Shown: positions 44,016-53,291 of the stretch, piece after piece
Position numbering within the stretch: the first letter of the stretch is position 1
Layout of the letters: the number at the start of each line of letters is the position of its first letter
DNA from: Natronorubrum tibetense GA33
GTDB taxonomy: Archaea > Halobacteriota > Halobacteria > Halobacteriales > Natrialbaceae
Assembly (NCBI RefSeq): GCF_000383975.1
Contig: NZ_KB913017.1
Coordinates: forward strand, 3,138,265 to 3,202,264
Direction: 5' to 3'
Length of the DNA stretch: 64,000 nucleotides
Translations under genes and position numbers: made by a program
Notes under the pieces: model-generated
Databases searched by the model: none
Told to the model about the DNA's origin: nothing
What the model saw: only the letters and a program-made list of their open reading frames with translations

Positions 44016-44759
44016 TTACAGGTCCATCCCGCCGTTGACGTCGATCACTTCGCCCGTCACGTAACTCGAGTCCTCGCTGGCGAGGAATCGAACGACGGCG
44101 GCGATATCCTCGACTTCGGCCAGTCGCTCGAGCGGGATGCCCGAGATGATCCGCTCCAGGACGTGATCCGGCACGCTCTCGAGCATATCGGTCGCGGTGA
44201 AGCCGGGCGCGACGCAGTTGGCCGTCGACCCGCCCTTCGCGAGTTCGAGGGCGATGGTGCGGGTAAAACCGAACATGCCGCTCTTGGCGGCGGCGTAGTT
44301 GGCCTGTCCGAAGTTCCCCTGTTTGCCGACGACGCTCGAGATGTTGATCAGTCGCCCCTCGTGGGCGTTCCAGATGTCGTCGAAGAACTCCTGGGTGCAG
44401 TTGAACATCCCGCCGAGATTGACGTCCATGACACGGTCCCACTCCTCGCGAGTCATCTCGGTGAACTGTTCGTCGGCCGTGATCCCGGCGTTGTTGACCA
44501 GTACGTCCGCCGGCCCGAACGCGTCGTGGCAGACCTCGCGCATGTGTACGACCTCGTCGCGGTCGGCGACGTCGGCCCGTGCGGTCACGGCGCTTCCGCC
44601 GGCCGTTTCGATGGCGTCGACTGCCTCGAGTGCCGATTCTTCCGACGACCGGTAGTTGATCACGACGTTCGCCCCTTCCGCACCGAGGTACTCCGCGATA
44701 CCGCGTCCGATCCCGCGCGCCGAGCCGGTGATAACACAGGTCCGCCCATCCATAGACAT
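44016..44759 (-). CDS. phaB: SDR acetoacetyl-CoA reductase (PhaB/FabG type)
   Basis: A 247-aa NADPH-dependent short-chain dehydrogenase supplying 3-hydroxyacyl-CoA for PHA synthesis. The TGSARGIGRGIAE Rossmann loop, NNAGITAD, the catalytic Ser in ISSVVG and Tyr/Lys in YAAAKSG are all present, as is GEVIDVNGGMDL at the end. ATG 44759 is the start giving MSMDGRTCVITGSARG. It follows phaC by 133 nt and precedes the VOC gene by 6 nt. FabG-type activity in lipid synthesis is a weaker alternative as haloarchaea make few fatty acids. Confidence 0.9.
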   Translation of the reverse strand: MSMDGRTCVITGSARGIGRGIAEYLGAEGANVVINYRSSEESALEAVDAIETAGGSAVTARADVADRDEVVHMREVCHDAFGPADVLVNNAGITADEQFTEMTREEWDRVMDVNLGGMFNCTQEFFDDIWNAHEGRLINISSVVGKQGNFGQANYAAAKSGMFGFTRTIALELAKGGSTANCVAPGFTATDMLESVPDHVLERIISGIPLERLAEVEDIAAVVRFLASEDSSYVTGEVIDVNGGMDL

Positions 44760-44892
44760 GGTACACCCGTTCAACGTCCGGCGATAAATAACAACATGTT
44801 GGGTATCATGATATACACCGGTGAGAAGAACAAGCGGGGACACGTATCGACGATCCGTACCGTCGTGTGAACTGCCGATTCCCGCAGCGACG

Positions 44893-46491
44893 CTATCGAT
44901 TCTGGGCCTGCTCGATCCAGTCTTCGATTCGGCTGGGTGAGATGCCGGTTTCGGTAGCCAGCTCCGCGGTATCGGCGTCGGCCAGTTGGTCGAAGGTTTC
45001 GATACCGGCTTCCGTCAGACCATCCGCGTAGGCCTGCCCGACGCCGTTGAGATCGGTCAGGTCGTCGGTCTCGGACTCGATCTCGGAGGCGGCGTCCTCG
45101 CCGGCGACCTCCTCGACGACGTCTTCGTCGACGGTCATCTCACCCGGTTCTGCGGGCTCCGCTTGGATGTCGTCTTCACCGCGTGCGGTGACTTCCTCGT
45201 CGGTCCGGTCGGTCGTCTCCGCGCCGATGTCGCCGTTTTCGGCGTCGACACCGGTCTCCTCCATCTCCGCGTTGCCCTCGGACTCGACCGCCGCGCCGCC
45301 GTCGGTCAGGTCGTTGGAACCGGACTCGTCGCCGGCGATGTCTTCTGCGAGTGCGGCGTCCGCCGCTTCGGGCTCCGGCGTCTCCGGTTCAGCCTCAACC
45401 TCTGTGCCGTTCGAGCGCGCCTCGAACCACTCGCTGACCTGCGGCCAGAGTTCGTCGTGGCTTCTCGAGGAGACGGACATCCCGATGTGGCCCGTCGCGA
45501 ACTCGAGGATCTCGGTATCGTCCGAGCTGATGACGTCGTTGAACGGTTTCGACGCCTCCGGTGGGATGAGGTGGTCGTACTCCGCAACGATCTGGAGAAC
45601 GGGCATGTCGATTTTCGTGAGGTCGACGTGTTCGCCGTTCAGGTAGAGCTCGTTTTTGTAGAGCTTGTTCTCCTGGTAGATGTCGCGGATGAACTCCTCG
45701 TAGGCCTTGCCGGCGACATCGATCCCCTCGTCGAGCCAGCGCTCCATCCGGGCGAAGTTCTCGACGAAGTCCTCGTCTTCCATGTTGTCGTAGAACCGGA
45801 CGTACTTCGTCATGTTGTTCGCGACGGGATCCATCAGCGCGAAGCCGACGTCGAGGAATTCGGCGGGAACGTTGTCGAAGGTGTCTGTGACAGTTTCGGG
45901 ATCGTAATAGTCATCGGCGCCCCACAATTCGAGCACGCCGCCGTCCCCGGCGAAGCAGAGGCCGGCGGCCATCAGCGCGAGGTTCTTGACCTTCTCGGGG
46001 TAGAGCGCGGCGTACATGGCCGACTTCGTCCCGCCCATACAGTAGCCGAGGATGTTGATCGAGTCCTGTCCGGAGCGCTCGCGGACCACGTCGACGCAGT
46101 TGTCGATGTAGCGGTTGACGTAGTCGTCGAGACCCAGCGTGCGGTCGAGCTTCGAGGGCTCGCCCCAGTCGATCAGGTAGACGTCGAAGCCGGCCTCGAG
46201 CAGCGTCTGGACGACCGATCGATCCGGCTGGAGGTCGAGGATGTACGGCTTGTTGATCAGCGCGTACGTGACGAGGATCGGCACGTCGTGTTGCTCCTCG
46301 GTCATCGGCTCGTAGTGGAGGAGTTTGAGCTTGTTCTCCTCGTAGACGATCTTGCTCGGCGTCTGGCCGACCTCGACGTTCTCGAGCGTTTCGGTCCGAT
46401 CGGGTGCGACTTTGCTCTTGTCGGCCAGATCGGCGGTCGCCTCCCAGGCCTGGCGCTGCATGTCGAGGACGGATGTGAACGGATTCATCAT
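44893..46491 (-). CDS. phaC: Class III PHA synthase catalytic subunit PhaC with HhH tail
   Basis: A 532-aa poly(3-hydroxyalkanoate) synthase polymerising hydroxyacyl-CoA at granule surfaces. The core (1-360) has the lipase-like box GYCMGG with nucleophile C151, D306 in AEYDHLIPP and H335 in ATGHIGM. After residue 360 there is a roughly 115-residue acidic Glu/Asp/Ala linker, then a helix-hairpin-helix domain at about 478-532 ([20 protein letters not shown]...). That domain normally binds DNA or protein and is not part of the basic synthase. The start overlaps the phaE stop as ATGATGA. Long C-termini are known in haloarchaeal PhaC; an HhH module there is the unusual part. Confidence 0.94.
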   Translation of the reverse strand: MMNPFTSVLDMQRQAWEATADLADKSKVAPDRTETLENVEVGQTPSKIVYEENKLKLLHYEPMTEEQHDVPILVTYALINKPYILDLQPDRSVVQTLLEAGFDVYLIDWGEPSKLDRTLGLDDYVNRYIDNCVDVVRERSGQDSINILGYCMGGTKSAMYAALYPEKVKNLALMAAGLCFAGDGGVLELWGADDYYDPETVTDTFDNVPAEFLDVGFALMDPVANNMTKYVRFYDNMEDEDFVENFARMERWLDEGIDVAGKAYEEFIRDIYQENKLYKNELYLNGEHVDLTKIDMPVLQIVAEYDHLIPPEASKPFNDVISSDDTEILEFATGHIGMSVSSRSHDELWPQVSEWFEARSNGTEVEAEPETPEPEAADAALAEDIAGDESGSNDLTDGGAAVESEGNAEMEETGVDAENGDIGAETTDRTDEEVTARGEDDIQAEPAEPGEMTVDEDVVEEVAGEDAASEIESETDDLTDLNGVGQAYADGLTEAGIETFDQLADADTAELATETGISPSRIEDWIEQAQNR

Positions 46492-47033
46492 TCCTCCTCG
46501 AGGTGGTCGAGAACGCGGTCGAGTTTCTGCTCGACGGCGTGCTGGCGGCGCTCGAGTTCGACGAGGCGATCGCCGACCTCGACGACGGTGTCTTCCGTCG
46601 CGAAGCCGAGCTGGCTGAGCGTCTCCTGTGAGGCCTCATCAGCCTGTTGCTGGAGTTCGAGGATGTCGCCGACGGTCTCGCCGGTCATCTTCGCGAAGGC
46701 GGTCGTCGACATGACGTCCTTGAACGCCTCGTTGGCCGTGTTGAGCCAGATATCGCGGAACTCATCCATATCGACCTCTTCGCCCTCTATGCTGTCGTTC
46801 ATCCGCTCGACCATCTGCTGGGAGGCGTTCATCCACGTCTCGTAGGCCCGCGCATAGCCCTCCACGCCCTCGGAAATCTCGTCTTCCTCGGTGGCCTCGC
46901 CGACGGCCTCGGACCAGCTCTCGACGAACTGGGCCTGGGCTTCCATGTTCTCCTCGATCGCGTCCATAAACTGTTCATTCCACTGTTCGACGACTGCGTT
47001 CCAGTTCTGGGCCTGGGGCTGTGAATCTGTCAT
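46488..47033 (-). CDS. phaE: PHA synthase subunit PhaE
   Basis: A 181-aa partner subunit of the class III synthase, almost entirely helical and acidic. Characteristic features are [17 protein letters not shown], a W-rich N-terminus, the central [28 protein letters not shown], and the C-terminal coiled coil ([25 protein letters not shown] partly). It ends by overlapping the phaC start. Haloarchaeal PhaE is much shorter than the bacterial one and this length fits. Confidence 0.93.
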   Translation of the reverse strand: MTDSQPQAQNWNAVVEQWNEQFMDAIEENMEAQAQFVESWSEAVGEATEEDEISEGVEGYARAYETWMNASQQMVERMNDSIEGEEVDMDEFRDIWLNTANEAFKDVMSTTAFAKMTGETVGDILELQQQADEASQETLSQLGFATEDTVVEVGDRLVELERRQHAVEQKLDRVLDHLEEE

Positions 47034-47084
47034 TGTGCTAAAATTGGGGAGCGGCGCTGAAAAAGGTACGCCTGATGCTGCGGT

Positions 47085-47570
47085 CTACGCCGAGACGTCG
47101 AACTCTTCGGCGGCTTCGTCTACGTTTTCGGCGACGGATTCGACGTTCGCTTCGACCTGTTCGTGGGCCTCGAGTGCGGCGTCGAACGAGTTGTCGACGA
47201 CCTCGGAGTAGCTCGCGGCGAACTCGTCGTAGGCAGCCTCGGACTCGTCGATGGCCTCGATCATCGCTTCCATCGACTGGTGCTGTGCCTCGGTCGCGGA
47301 GTCGAAGCCTTCGTCGACGAGTTCACGCATCTCGTCGAAGTCAGCCGCTTCCTCGGGCATCGAAGCCTCGAGAGCGTCGAAGTAGGCGTGGACGGCGCCC
47401 TTGGTCAGTTCGGCGTTGGATTCGAACAGCGTGCCGGAGCTTTCGACGGCGTCGCCGAAGGCGCTGATCGAGGACTTCTGGGCCTCGAGGGCGTCGTGGG
47501 TGAGGTTCTGGGACTGTTCGAGTGCGGTGCGCTGTGCGTCGAAGACGGCGGTGAATGGGTTCTGAGTCAT
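47085..47570 (-). CDS. phaP: Phasin-like PHA granule protein PhaP
   Basis: A 161-aa helical acidic protein (MTQNPFTAVFDAQRTALEQS...) with continuous amphipathic helices, no Cys, and the usual phasin start. Phasins coat PHA granules and control their size; haloarchaeal PhaP does this in Haloferax mediterranei. Its start overlaps the phaR stop as ATGA (47567-47570), and phaE follows after 51 nt. Confidence 0.88.
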   Translation of the reverse strand: MTQNPFTAVFDAQRTALEQSQNLTHDALEAQKSSISAFGDAVESSGTLFESNAELTKGAVHAYFDALEASMPEEAADFDEMRELVDEGFDSATEAQHQSMEAMIEAIDESEAAYDEFAASYSEVVDNSFDAALEAHEQVEANVESVAENVDEAAEEFDVSA

Positions 47571-47890
47571 GATTGATCTTCTCGGTTTCGCTTGACGGGT
47601 ACGACGATCGTTTGGACGATATCGCCCTCTTCGATGTCGAGGGCTTCCCGTTCCGGGCCGGGAATGCTGATCCGACCGCCGCTCTGGACGCGAGCTTTGA
47701 ACGTCGCCGTTCCCATGTTCATCGGGCCGAAGCTGGAACCGGTGTCGAACGGGTTCGAGCCGCTGGCCTGCATCATCTTCTTCATCATCTCCTGCTGGGA
47801 TTCGGCAACCTGCTCGCCTGCCTCCTGCATCTGTTCGGAAAACATCGCAGGCGGGAACCAGAGCGATCGGTCGGAGTCGTCCGTCATCAA
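47567..47890 (-). CDS. phaR: AbrB-type PHA regulator PhaR
   Basis: A 107-aa protein. Residues 1-55 form a helix (LWFPPAMFSEQMQEAGEQVAESQQ) likely to sense or bind granules, rich in Met and Gln. Residues 60-100 are a SpoVT/AbrB swapped-hairpin domain (FKARVQSGGRISIPGPEREALDIEEGDIV). This is the architecture of haloarchaeal PhaR, which represses the phaRP promoter when not bound to granules (known for H. mediterranei). A TATA CTTATAAG at 47911-47918 gives a leaderless start at the first or second ATG. Confidence 0.9.
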   Translation of the reverse strand: MMTDDSDRSLWFPPAMFSEQMQEAGEQVAESQQEMMKKMMQASGSNPFDTGSSFGPMNMGTATFKARVQSGGRISIPGPEREALDIEEGDIVQTIVVPVKRNREDQS

Positions 47891-47910
47891 CAGTACGTAT
47901 GGGCTCCGGG

Positions 47911-47959
47911 CTTATAAGGCTTCCCACTAGATACCATCTAATACCATTTGATGGCGTAT
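47911..47959 (-). promoter_or_regulatory. phaR promoter and candidate operator
   Basis: CTTATAAG at 47911-47918 is the TATA box, about 25 nt upstream of phaR ATG 47890. Directly behind it ATACCAT occurs at 47931-47937 and again at 47941-47947, exactly 10 bp apart, followed by an inverted partner ATGGCGTAT at 47951-47959. Same-face spacing near the promoter suits binding by the AbrB-type PhaR itself. Confidence 0.5.
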
Positions 47960-48182
47960 TAAGTATCGGGTACGCTCTCACGGATTTCGAACGGACGACG
48001 ATTCGGCAGCTCCAACCGACCGAGGTGACGGCGACTCACTCCCCTCGAGGGGACGATAACCCTTGATCGACCGATCGATCGAACCTGGCGATCGAAAGTG
48101 GGTAATAATCGTGTATAAATCGGTTAAAATCGTCCAGGTCAGCCAAAGAAGTCATAACCACCACACGCATATCGGCCCGTAG

Positions 48183-48818
48183 ATGTCCCACGAGAAGCCT
48201 GCGAAACACAACTTCGCTGCCATGACAGACGCGTGGACGTCGATGGCCCAGACTCTCTTCGAAAGTGCGACTGCTGCCAACCGTGCGGCTATGTCCGCTA
48301 TGTTGACACCCGACGTATCGAACGGTGCCGACGACAAGACCGTCGCCGCCTCGATCCCCTCGATCGAGCACTCCCACCTCGACTGGCAGTTCGACCGAAC
48401 GGTCGACGAACCAGCCCACATCAGCGTCGGTGACACCGTCACCTTCGAGAAGGTTTTGAGCGAGGACGACGTTCGGGCGTTCGCCCACGTTAGCGGCGAC
48501 ACGAACCGACTCCACCTGGACGAGGGCTTCGCCGCCGGCACGCGGTTTGGCGAACGGATCGTCCACGGGACCCTCGTTTCCGGTCTCATCAGCGCCGCGC
48601 TGGCACGACTCCCGGGGCTCACGATCTACCTCTCCCAGGACCTCGAGTTCAGCGGCCCCGTCGGTATCGGCGACCGCGTCTCCGCTCGCGTCGAGATCGT
48701 CGAGGACCTCGGGAACAGGCAGTACCGCCTCGAGACGATCATCCGGAACGAGAGCGAGGACGCGACCGTCATCAACGGCGAGGCGGTCGTCCTGATCGAC
48801 GACATGCCCGAAGAGTAG
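48183..48818 (+). CDS. phaJ: R-specific enoyl-CoA hydratase PhaJ (MaoC family)
   Basis: A 211-aa MaoC-type hydratase converting enoyl-CoA into (R)-3-hydroxyacyl-CoA for PHA. The hydratase-2 motif is complete: FAHVSGDTNRLHLDEGFAAG with catalytic Asp and His, then FGERIVHGTLVSGLISAAL. The N-terminal 80 residues are an extra helical segment (MTDAWTSMAQTLFESATAANRA...) resembling a phasin-like helix, so the enzyme may be held at granules. That extension is not found in plain bacterial PhaJ. It is divergent from phaR and shares a 292-bp control region with it. Confidence 0.92.
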   Translation: MSHEKPAKHNFAAMTDAWTSMAQTLFESATAANRAAMSAMLTPDVSNGADDKTVAASIPSIEHSHLDWQFDRTVDEPAHISVGDTVTFEKVLSEDDVRAFAHVSGDTNRLHLDEGFAAGTRFGERIVHGTLVSGLISAALARLPGLTIYLSQDLEFSGPVGIGDRVSARVEIVEDLGNRQYRLETIIRNESEDATVINGEAVVLIDDMPEE

Positions 48819-48966
48819 TCGACACACCGCCCGTCGACCGACCGTTCAGGCAGTCTGGCAGCCTCTCGTTTTCAGTTTTCCCCTCCCGCGCCCGCCGATC
48901 CCGTAGCGACGGGCCTCCGAATCCGGGTGCAACGTTGCTAAGTAGTTCCTCGCGGAACGGCCTGCT

Positions 48967-50364
48967 ATGACGCTCTTCGGGACTGCAGGGATCCGCGGCC
49001 CGGTCGAGGAGGTAACGCCAGCGCTCGCGCTCGCGGTCGGTCAGGCCGCCGGCGATCCCGACACGACGTTCGTCGTCGGCCGAGACGGTCGAGAAACGGG
49101 GCCAGCACTCGCCGCCGCGGTCGAAGCCGGCCTCGAGAGCGCCGGCTCGGACGTGTATCGAATCGGCGAAGTACCGACGCCGACGCTGGCGTTCGCCTCG
49201 CGCGGCCGCAAGGGCGTGATGCTCACCGCGAGCCACAACCCGCCCCAGGATAACGGCATCAAACTCTTCGCGAACGGCGTCGAGTTCGACCGCAACGCCG
49301 AACGCGCCGTCGAGGATCGGGTCGAGGGTGACGACGGGCTCGAGTCCGCCCGTTGGGATCGATGGGGCGAGTCGGCGACGCTCGAGGTCCTCGACGCGTA
49401 TCGGGACGCCGTCGTCGCCTACGTACGCGAGCAGTTCTCGTCGTCGAGCGACGGTCCGGCCGACGACGCGCCGCTCGAGGGCCTCGAGATCGCCGTCGAC
49501 TGCGGCAACGGGGTAGGATCGCTCGCGACACCACACGTCCTCGGACGACTCGGCGCCGATGTCGTCGCGCTCAACGCGAACGTCGACGGTCACTTTATCG
49601 CCCGCGAGAGCAAACCGACGCCGGAAACGTTGTCGGACTTTTCGGCCTTTTTGGAGACGGGATCGTTCGATCTCGGGCTGGCCCACGACGGTGACGCCGA
49701 TCGACTGGTCGTGCTCGGCCCCGACGGCGAGGTTATCCACGAGGATACCGTGCTCGCCCTCGTCGCGGCCCACTACACGGCGGCGAGTGACGCCGACGAC
49801 CCCGTTGTCGTGACGACGCCCAACGCATCGGCCCGTATCGACGAACAGGTCCGAAACGCAGGCGGACGCGTCGAACGGGTCCGTCTCGGCGCGCTTCACG
49901 AAGGCATCGCTCGAGAGCGCCGCGCGGCGGCGGACGACAACGAGACCGCCGTCGTCTTCGCCGCGGAGCCGTGGAAACACATCCACACGGCCTTCGGCGG
50001 CTGGATCGACGGCGTCGCGAGCGCCGCCGTTGTCAGCGCTCTCGTCGCCGCGGCCGGCGATACGGAGACGCTCCGCGCTCCCGTCACCGAACGACCCTAC
50101 CGAAAGGTCAGCGTCGACTGCCCGGACGACGCCAAGGCCGACGCGATGGCCGCCCTCGAGACCGACCTTTCCGATGCATTCCCGGCGGCAACGGTCGACA
50201 CGAGCTACGGCGTTCGTCTCGAGTTCGAGGACGCCTCGTGGATCCTCGTCCGCCCGAGCGGGACCGAGCCCTACGTGCGGATCTACGCCGAGAGCGACAC
50301 CGTCGACAACCTGGTCGCGGACGCTCGCGACGTCGTCGAGACTGCGATCGCCGCCTCCCGGTGA
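48967..50364 (+). CDS. glmM: Phosphoglucosamine mutase (GlmM-like phosphohexomutase)
   Basis: A 465-aa phosphosugar mutase. Motifs are FGTAGIRGPV at the start, the phosphoserine loop TASHNPPQDNG, the metal loop DGDADRLV, a sugar-binding AAEPWKHIHTAFGGW in place of the common GEESGH, and RPSGTEPYVRIYAE for phosphate binding. The non-standard sugar loop leaves the exact sugar uncertain; GlmM is favoured because glmS and glmU are encoded in the same window and complete UDP-GlcNAc synthesis. Starts 148 nt after phaJ. It is alone on its strand until the BMP gene. Confidence 0.88.
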   Translation: MTLFGTAGIRGPVEEVTPALALAVGQAAGDPDTTFVVGRDGRETGPALAAAVEAGLESAGSDVYRIGEVPTPTLAFASRGRKGVMLTASHNPPQDNGIKLFANGVEFDRNAERAVEDRVEGDDGLESARWDRWGESATLEVLDAYRDAVVAYVREQFSSSSDGPADDAPLEGLEIAVDCGNGVGSLATPHVLGRLGADVVALNANVDGHFIARESKPTPETLSDFSAFLETGSFDLGLAHDGDADRLVVLGPDGEVIHEDTVLALVAAHYTAASDADDPVVVTTPNASARIDEQVRNAGGRVERVRLGALHEGIARERRAAADDNETAVVFAAEPWKHIHTAFGGWIDGVASAAVVSALVAAAGDTETLRAPVTERPYRKVSVDCPDDAKADAMAALETDLSDAFPAATVDTSYGVRLEFEDASWILVRPSGTEPYVRIYAESDTVDNLVADARDVVETAIAASR

Positions 50365-50542
50365 GGAGTTGGTTCCGGAGCGTCGTATCGGGGACACGAC
50401 GGCGGAGTCGAACCGGATCGGGTCTCGTGAGAGCCGAACGACTTCAATTACGGCTGTGGTTTTCACACCGTTCGTGTTCGGAACGAATAGCAAATGTAAT
50501 CCGAATAGTTCTGTTGCTATTACATTCGTCGATTTCGACGAG

Positions 50543-50548
50543 TATAAA
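50543..50548 (+). promoter_or_regulatory. TATA box of the nucleoside importer operon
   Basis: TATAAA lies 26 nt before ATG 50574 and supports a leaderless transcript and that start codon. Confidence 0.6.
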
Positions 50549-50573
50549 CCGAATGTCTACGCTATTCAGGACT

Positions 50574-51638
50574 ATGGCGCAGAATCGACGGCGGTTCCTT
50601 ACTGGAGCAGGTGTCGCAGGACTAACAACGATAGCTGGCTGTGTCGGCGGCTTCGGCGAAGACGCCGATACGGAGTTCAACGTCGGCATGATCTACGCGA
50701 GCGGTGGACTCGGCGATAACTCGTTCAACGATATGGCGCAGTCGGGCATCGACGACGCGGTGGACGACTTCGACGTCAGTTACGACCAGGCCGAACCTGA
50801 CGACGAGGGCGAGTTCGACGGCCATCAGCGCGACTTCGCCGAGGGCGGCGAGTACGATCTAATCTCCTGTGTCGGCTTCGCACAGGAGGACGCGCTCGCG
50901 GAGAACGCACCCGAGTACCCCGAACAGAACTTTATGATCATCGACACCGCGGGTATCGAGGAAGACAACGTCCGAAACTACGTCTTCGACGAGCCGGGCG
51001 GCTCGTTCCAGGTCGGCCACCTGGCGGGACTGTTGACCGCCGAGGAGTTCTCGGCCGGCGACGGCGAGACGAACCCGGACGAGGACGTCGTCGGCTTCGT
51101 CGGCGGCGTCGAGTCGCCCCTGATCGAGTCGTTCGAGGCCGGTTTCACTGCCGGCGTCGAGTACGCGAACGACGACGCCGAGGTCATCTCGTCGTACGTC
51201 GGCGACTTCAACGACACGAGCGGCGGTCAAGAGGCCGCACTCTCGATGTATCAGGACCACGGCGCCGACATCGTCTTCCATGCCGCTGGTGCGACCGGCG
51301 TCGGCGTCTTCCAGGCCGCCGAATCCGAAGGCCGATTTGCGATCGGCGTCGACTCCGATCAGTCGCTCGAGGAGGAAGACTACGCCGACGTGATCCTCGC
51401 GAGCATGGTCAAACGTGTCGACGAGGCCGTCTACACCGCAGTCGAGTCGGTCGTCAACGACGAGTTCGAGGGCGGCGAAACCGAGGAGCTCGGACTCGAG
51501 GACGGCGGCGTTGAGGCCGTCTACGGCGACACGATCGGCGACGAGATCCCCGACGAGATCACGGATCAGGTCGACCAATCCAGACAGGAACTCATCGACG
51601 GCGAGATCGAGGTTCCGGACGATCCCGACGACGTCTGA
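50574..51638 (+). CDS. BMP-family lipoprotein, nucleoside-binding component
   Basis: A 354-aa lipoprotein that should capture nucleosides outside the cell for the ABC importer downstream. A Tat signal (MAQNRRRFLTGAGVAGLTTI) ends in the lipobox IAGC. The BMP/PnrA fold then shows VGMIYASGGLGDNSFNDMAQ, EYDLISCVGF, FVGGVESPLIESFEAGF, and DIVFHAAGATGVGVFQAA. TATAAA at 50543-50548 is about 26 nt before ATG 50574, giving a leaderless start; an ATG at 50553 would lie before the transcription start. First gene of the importer operon; the ATPase begins 6 nt after its stop. Confidence 0.92.
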   Translation: MAQNRRRFLTGAGVAGLTTIAGCVGGFGEDADTEFNVGMIYASGGLGDNSFNDMAQSGIDDAVDDFDVSYDQAEPDDEGEFDGHQRDFAEGGEYDLISCVGFAQEDALAENAPEYPEQNFMIIDTAGIEEDNVRNYVFDEPGGSFQVGHLAGLLTAEEFSAGDGETNPDEDVVGFVGGVESPLIESFEAGFTAGVEYANDDAEVISSYVGDFNDTSGGQEAALSMYQDHGADIVFHAAGATGVGVFQAAESEGRFAIGVDSDQSLEEEDYADVILASMVKRVDEAVYTAVESVVNDEFEGGETEELGLEDGGVEAVYGDTIGDEIPDEITDQVDQSRQELIDGEIEVPDDPDDV

Positions 51639-51644
51639 TCGCGC

Positions 51645-53291
51645 ATGACCGAGCCGGGAACGGAACACACCGACGACGCGGGCGCGGTCGAGACAGCGGC
51701 TGCGGACGATCTCGCGGTGCATCTCGACGGAATCACCAAACGGTTTCCGGGCGTCGTCGCGAACGACGACGTCGACCTGCGGGTGGAGCGAGGATCCGTC
51801 CACGCCCTGCTGGGGGAAAACGGGGCCGGAAAGACGACGCTGATGAACGTCCTCTACGGACTCTACGAGCCGAACGAGGGGCGAGTCGTCGTCGACGGCA
51901 CCGAACGGGCGTTTGACTCGCCGCGCGACGCCATCGACGCGGGGATCGGCATGATCCACCAGCACTTCATGCTGGTCGACACGATGACCGTCGCGGAGAA
52001 CATCGCGCTCGGCAACGAGCCGCGAAAGTGGTTCGGGATGGCGGTCGACCGCGAGCGTATCGAGCGCGAGATCCGGGATCTCTGCGATCGCTACGGGTTC
52101 GACGTCGATCCGACGGCGACGATCGCCGACTGTAGCGTCGGCGTCCAGCAGCGCGTCGAGATCCTCAAAGCGCTCTACCGGGGCGCCGACGTCCTCATCC
52201 TCGACGAGCCAACGGCCGTTCTCACGCCCCAGGAGGTCGAGGGGCTCTACGACGTGCTCGAGGAGCTGACGGCCCAGGGGAAGACCATTATTTTCATCAC
52301 GCACAAACTCGGCGAGGCGACCCACGCCGCGGACGCGATCACCATCCTCCGGGACGGGGAGTCCGTCGGCACGGTCGATCCGAACCGGACGACGCGGGAG
52401 GAGTTGGCCGAGTACATGGTCGGTCGAGAGGTCCTCCTCGAGGCCGAAACCGAGCCGAACGAGGTCGGCGAGACGATCCTCTCCGTCGACGAGCTGTCCG
52501 TCGAAGACGCGCGCGACGTTGAGGTCGTTTCGGGCATCGATCTCGAGGTTCGGGCCGGCGAGATCCTCGGCATCGCCGGTGTCGACGGCAACGGTCAGGC
52601 CGAACTGATCGAAGCGATTACGGGGCTTCGAGCGCCCGAACGCGGATCGGTCGTCTTCGACGACGCGGACGTGACCGGCTGGTCGCGCCGCGACCGAATC
52701 GACGCCGGCATGTCGTACATCCCGGAGGATCGCCACGAGCGCGGTCTCGTGATGCCGTTCGATCTCGTCGAAAACGGCGTTCTCGGGAGCCAGCGCTCCG
52801 AGGAGTTCTCCGAATCCGGACGCATCGACTGGCAGCAGGTTCGGGACCACTCAGAGGAGATCATCGAGACCTACGACGTTCGCCCGCCCGACGCGGAGGC
52901 GGACGCCGAATCACTCTCGGGGGGCAACCAGCAGAAGTTCATCGTGGGGCGCGAGTTCGAACGCGATCCGCGGCTGGTCGTCGCGACTCACCCGACGCGC
53001 GGCGTCGACATCGGGTCGACCGAGTTCATCCACGAACGGCTGCTCGAACTCCGGCGCGCGGGTATCGCCATCCTGCTCGTCTCGTCGAATCTGGACGAGG
53101 TACGGAGCCTCTCCGACCGGCTGGCGGTCATCTACGAGGGGTCGTTCATGGACGTCACTGATCCCGACGATCTCACCGAGGAAGGACTCGGCTTGCTCAT
53201 GGCCGGCGAACGGCCGGAGTCACGAGCCGCGTCCGACTCTGCCGGCGGAATGTCACCGACCACCGACGCCGACTCCGGAGGTGACGCATGA
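51645..53291 (+). CDS. Nucleoside ABC importer ATPase (two ABC domains)
   Basis: A 548-aa tandem ATPase powering the importer. The first domain (about 30-260) has Walker A GENGAGKTT, a signature CSVGVQQR, Walker B VLILDEPTAVL. The second domain (270-510) has a degenerate Walker A (GVDGNGQAE) but an intact signature LSGGNQQKF, the usual asymmetry of RbsA/YufO-type proteins. It starts 6 nt after the BMP stop and overlaps the first permease as ATGA. The acidic N-terminal 25 residues are a lineage extension. Confidence 0.94.
   Translation: MTEPGTEHTDDAGAVETAAADDLAVHLDGITKRFPGVVANDDVDLRVERGSVHALLGENGAGKTTLMNVLYGLYEPNEGRVVVDGTERAFDSPRDAIDAGIGMIHQHFMLVDTMTVAENIALGNEPRKWFGMAVDRERIEREIRDLCDRYGFDVDPTATIADCSVGVQQRVEILKALYRGADVLILDEPTAVLTPQEVEGLYDVLEELTAQGKTIIFITHKLGEATHAADAITILRDGESVGTVDPNRTTREELAEYMVGREVLLEAETEPNEVGETILSVDELSVEDARDVEVVSGIDLEVRAGEILGIAGVDGNGQAELIEAITGLRAPERGSVVFDDADVTGWSRRDRIDAGMSYIPEDRHERGLVMPFDLVENGVLGSQRSEEFSESGRIDWQQVRDHSEEIIETYDVRPPDAEADAESLSGGNQQKFIVGREFERDPRLVVATHPTRGVDIGSTEFIHERLLELRRAGIAILLVSSNLDEVRSLSDRLAVIYEGSFMDVTDPDDLTEEGLGLLMAGERPESRAASDSAGGMSPTTDADSGGDA

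Noticed and set aside
44986-46845. A 619-codon plus-strand frame opposite phaC and phaE
   Set aside because: It crosses the coupled phaE-phaC junction, and the minus-strand genes have catalytic motifs and correct lengths.
50859-52850. A 663-codon minus-strand frame opposite the nucleoside importer genes
   Set aside because: It spans the junction of two clearly real genes on the plus strand and reflects GC-rich third positions. Similar antisense frames (1097-2668, 7968-9257, 41557-43140, 48772-50493) were rejected for the same reason.
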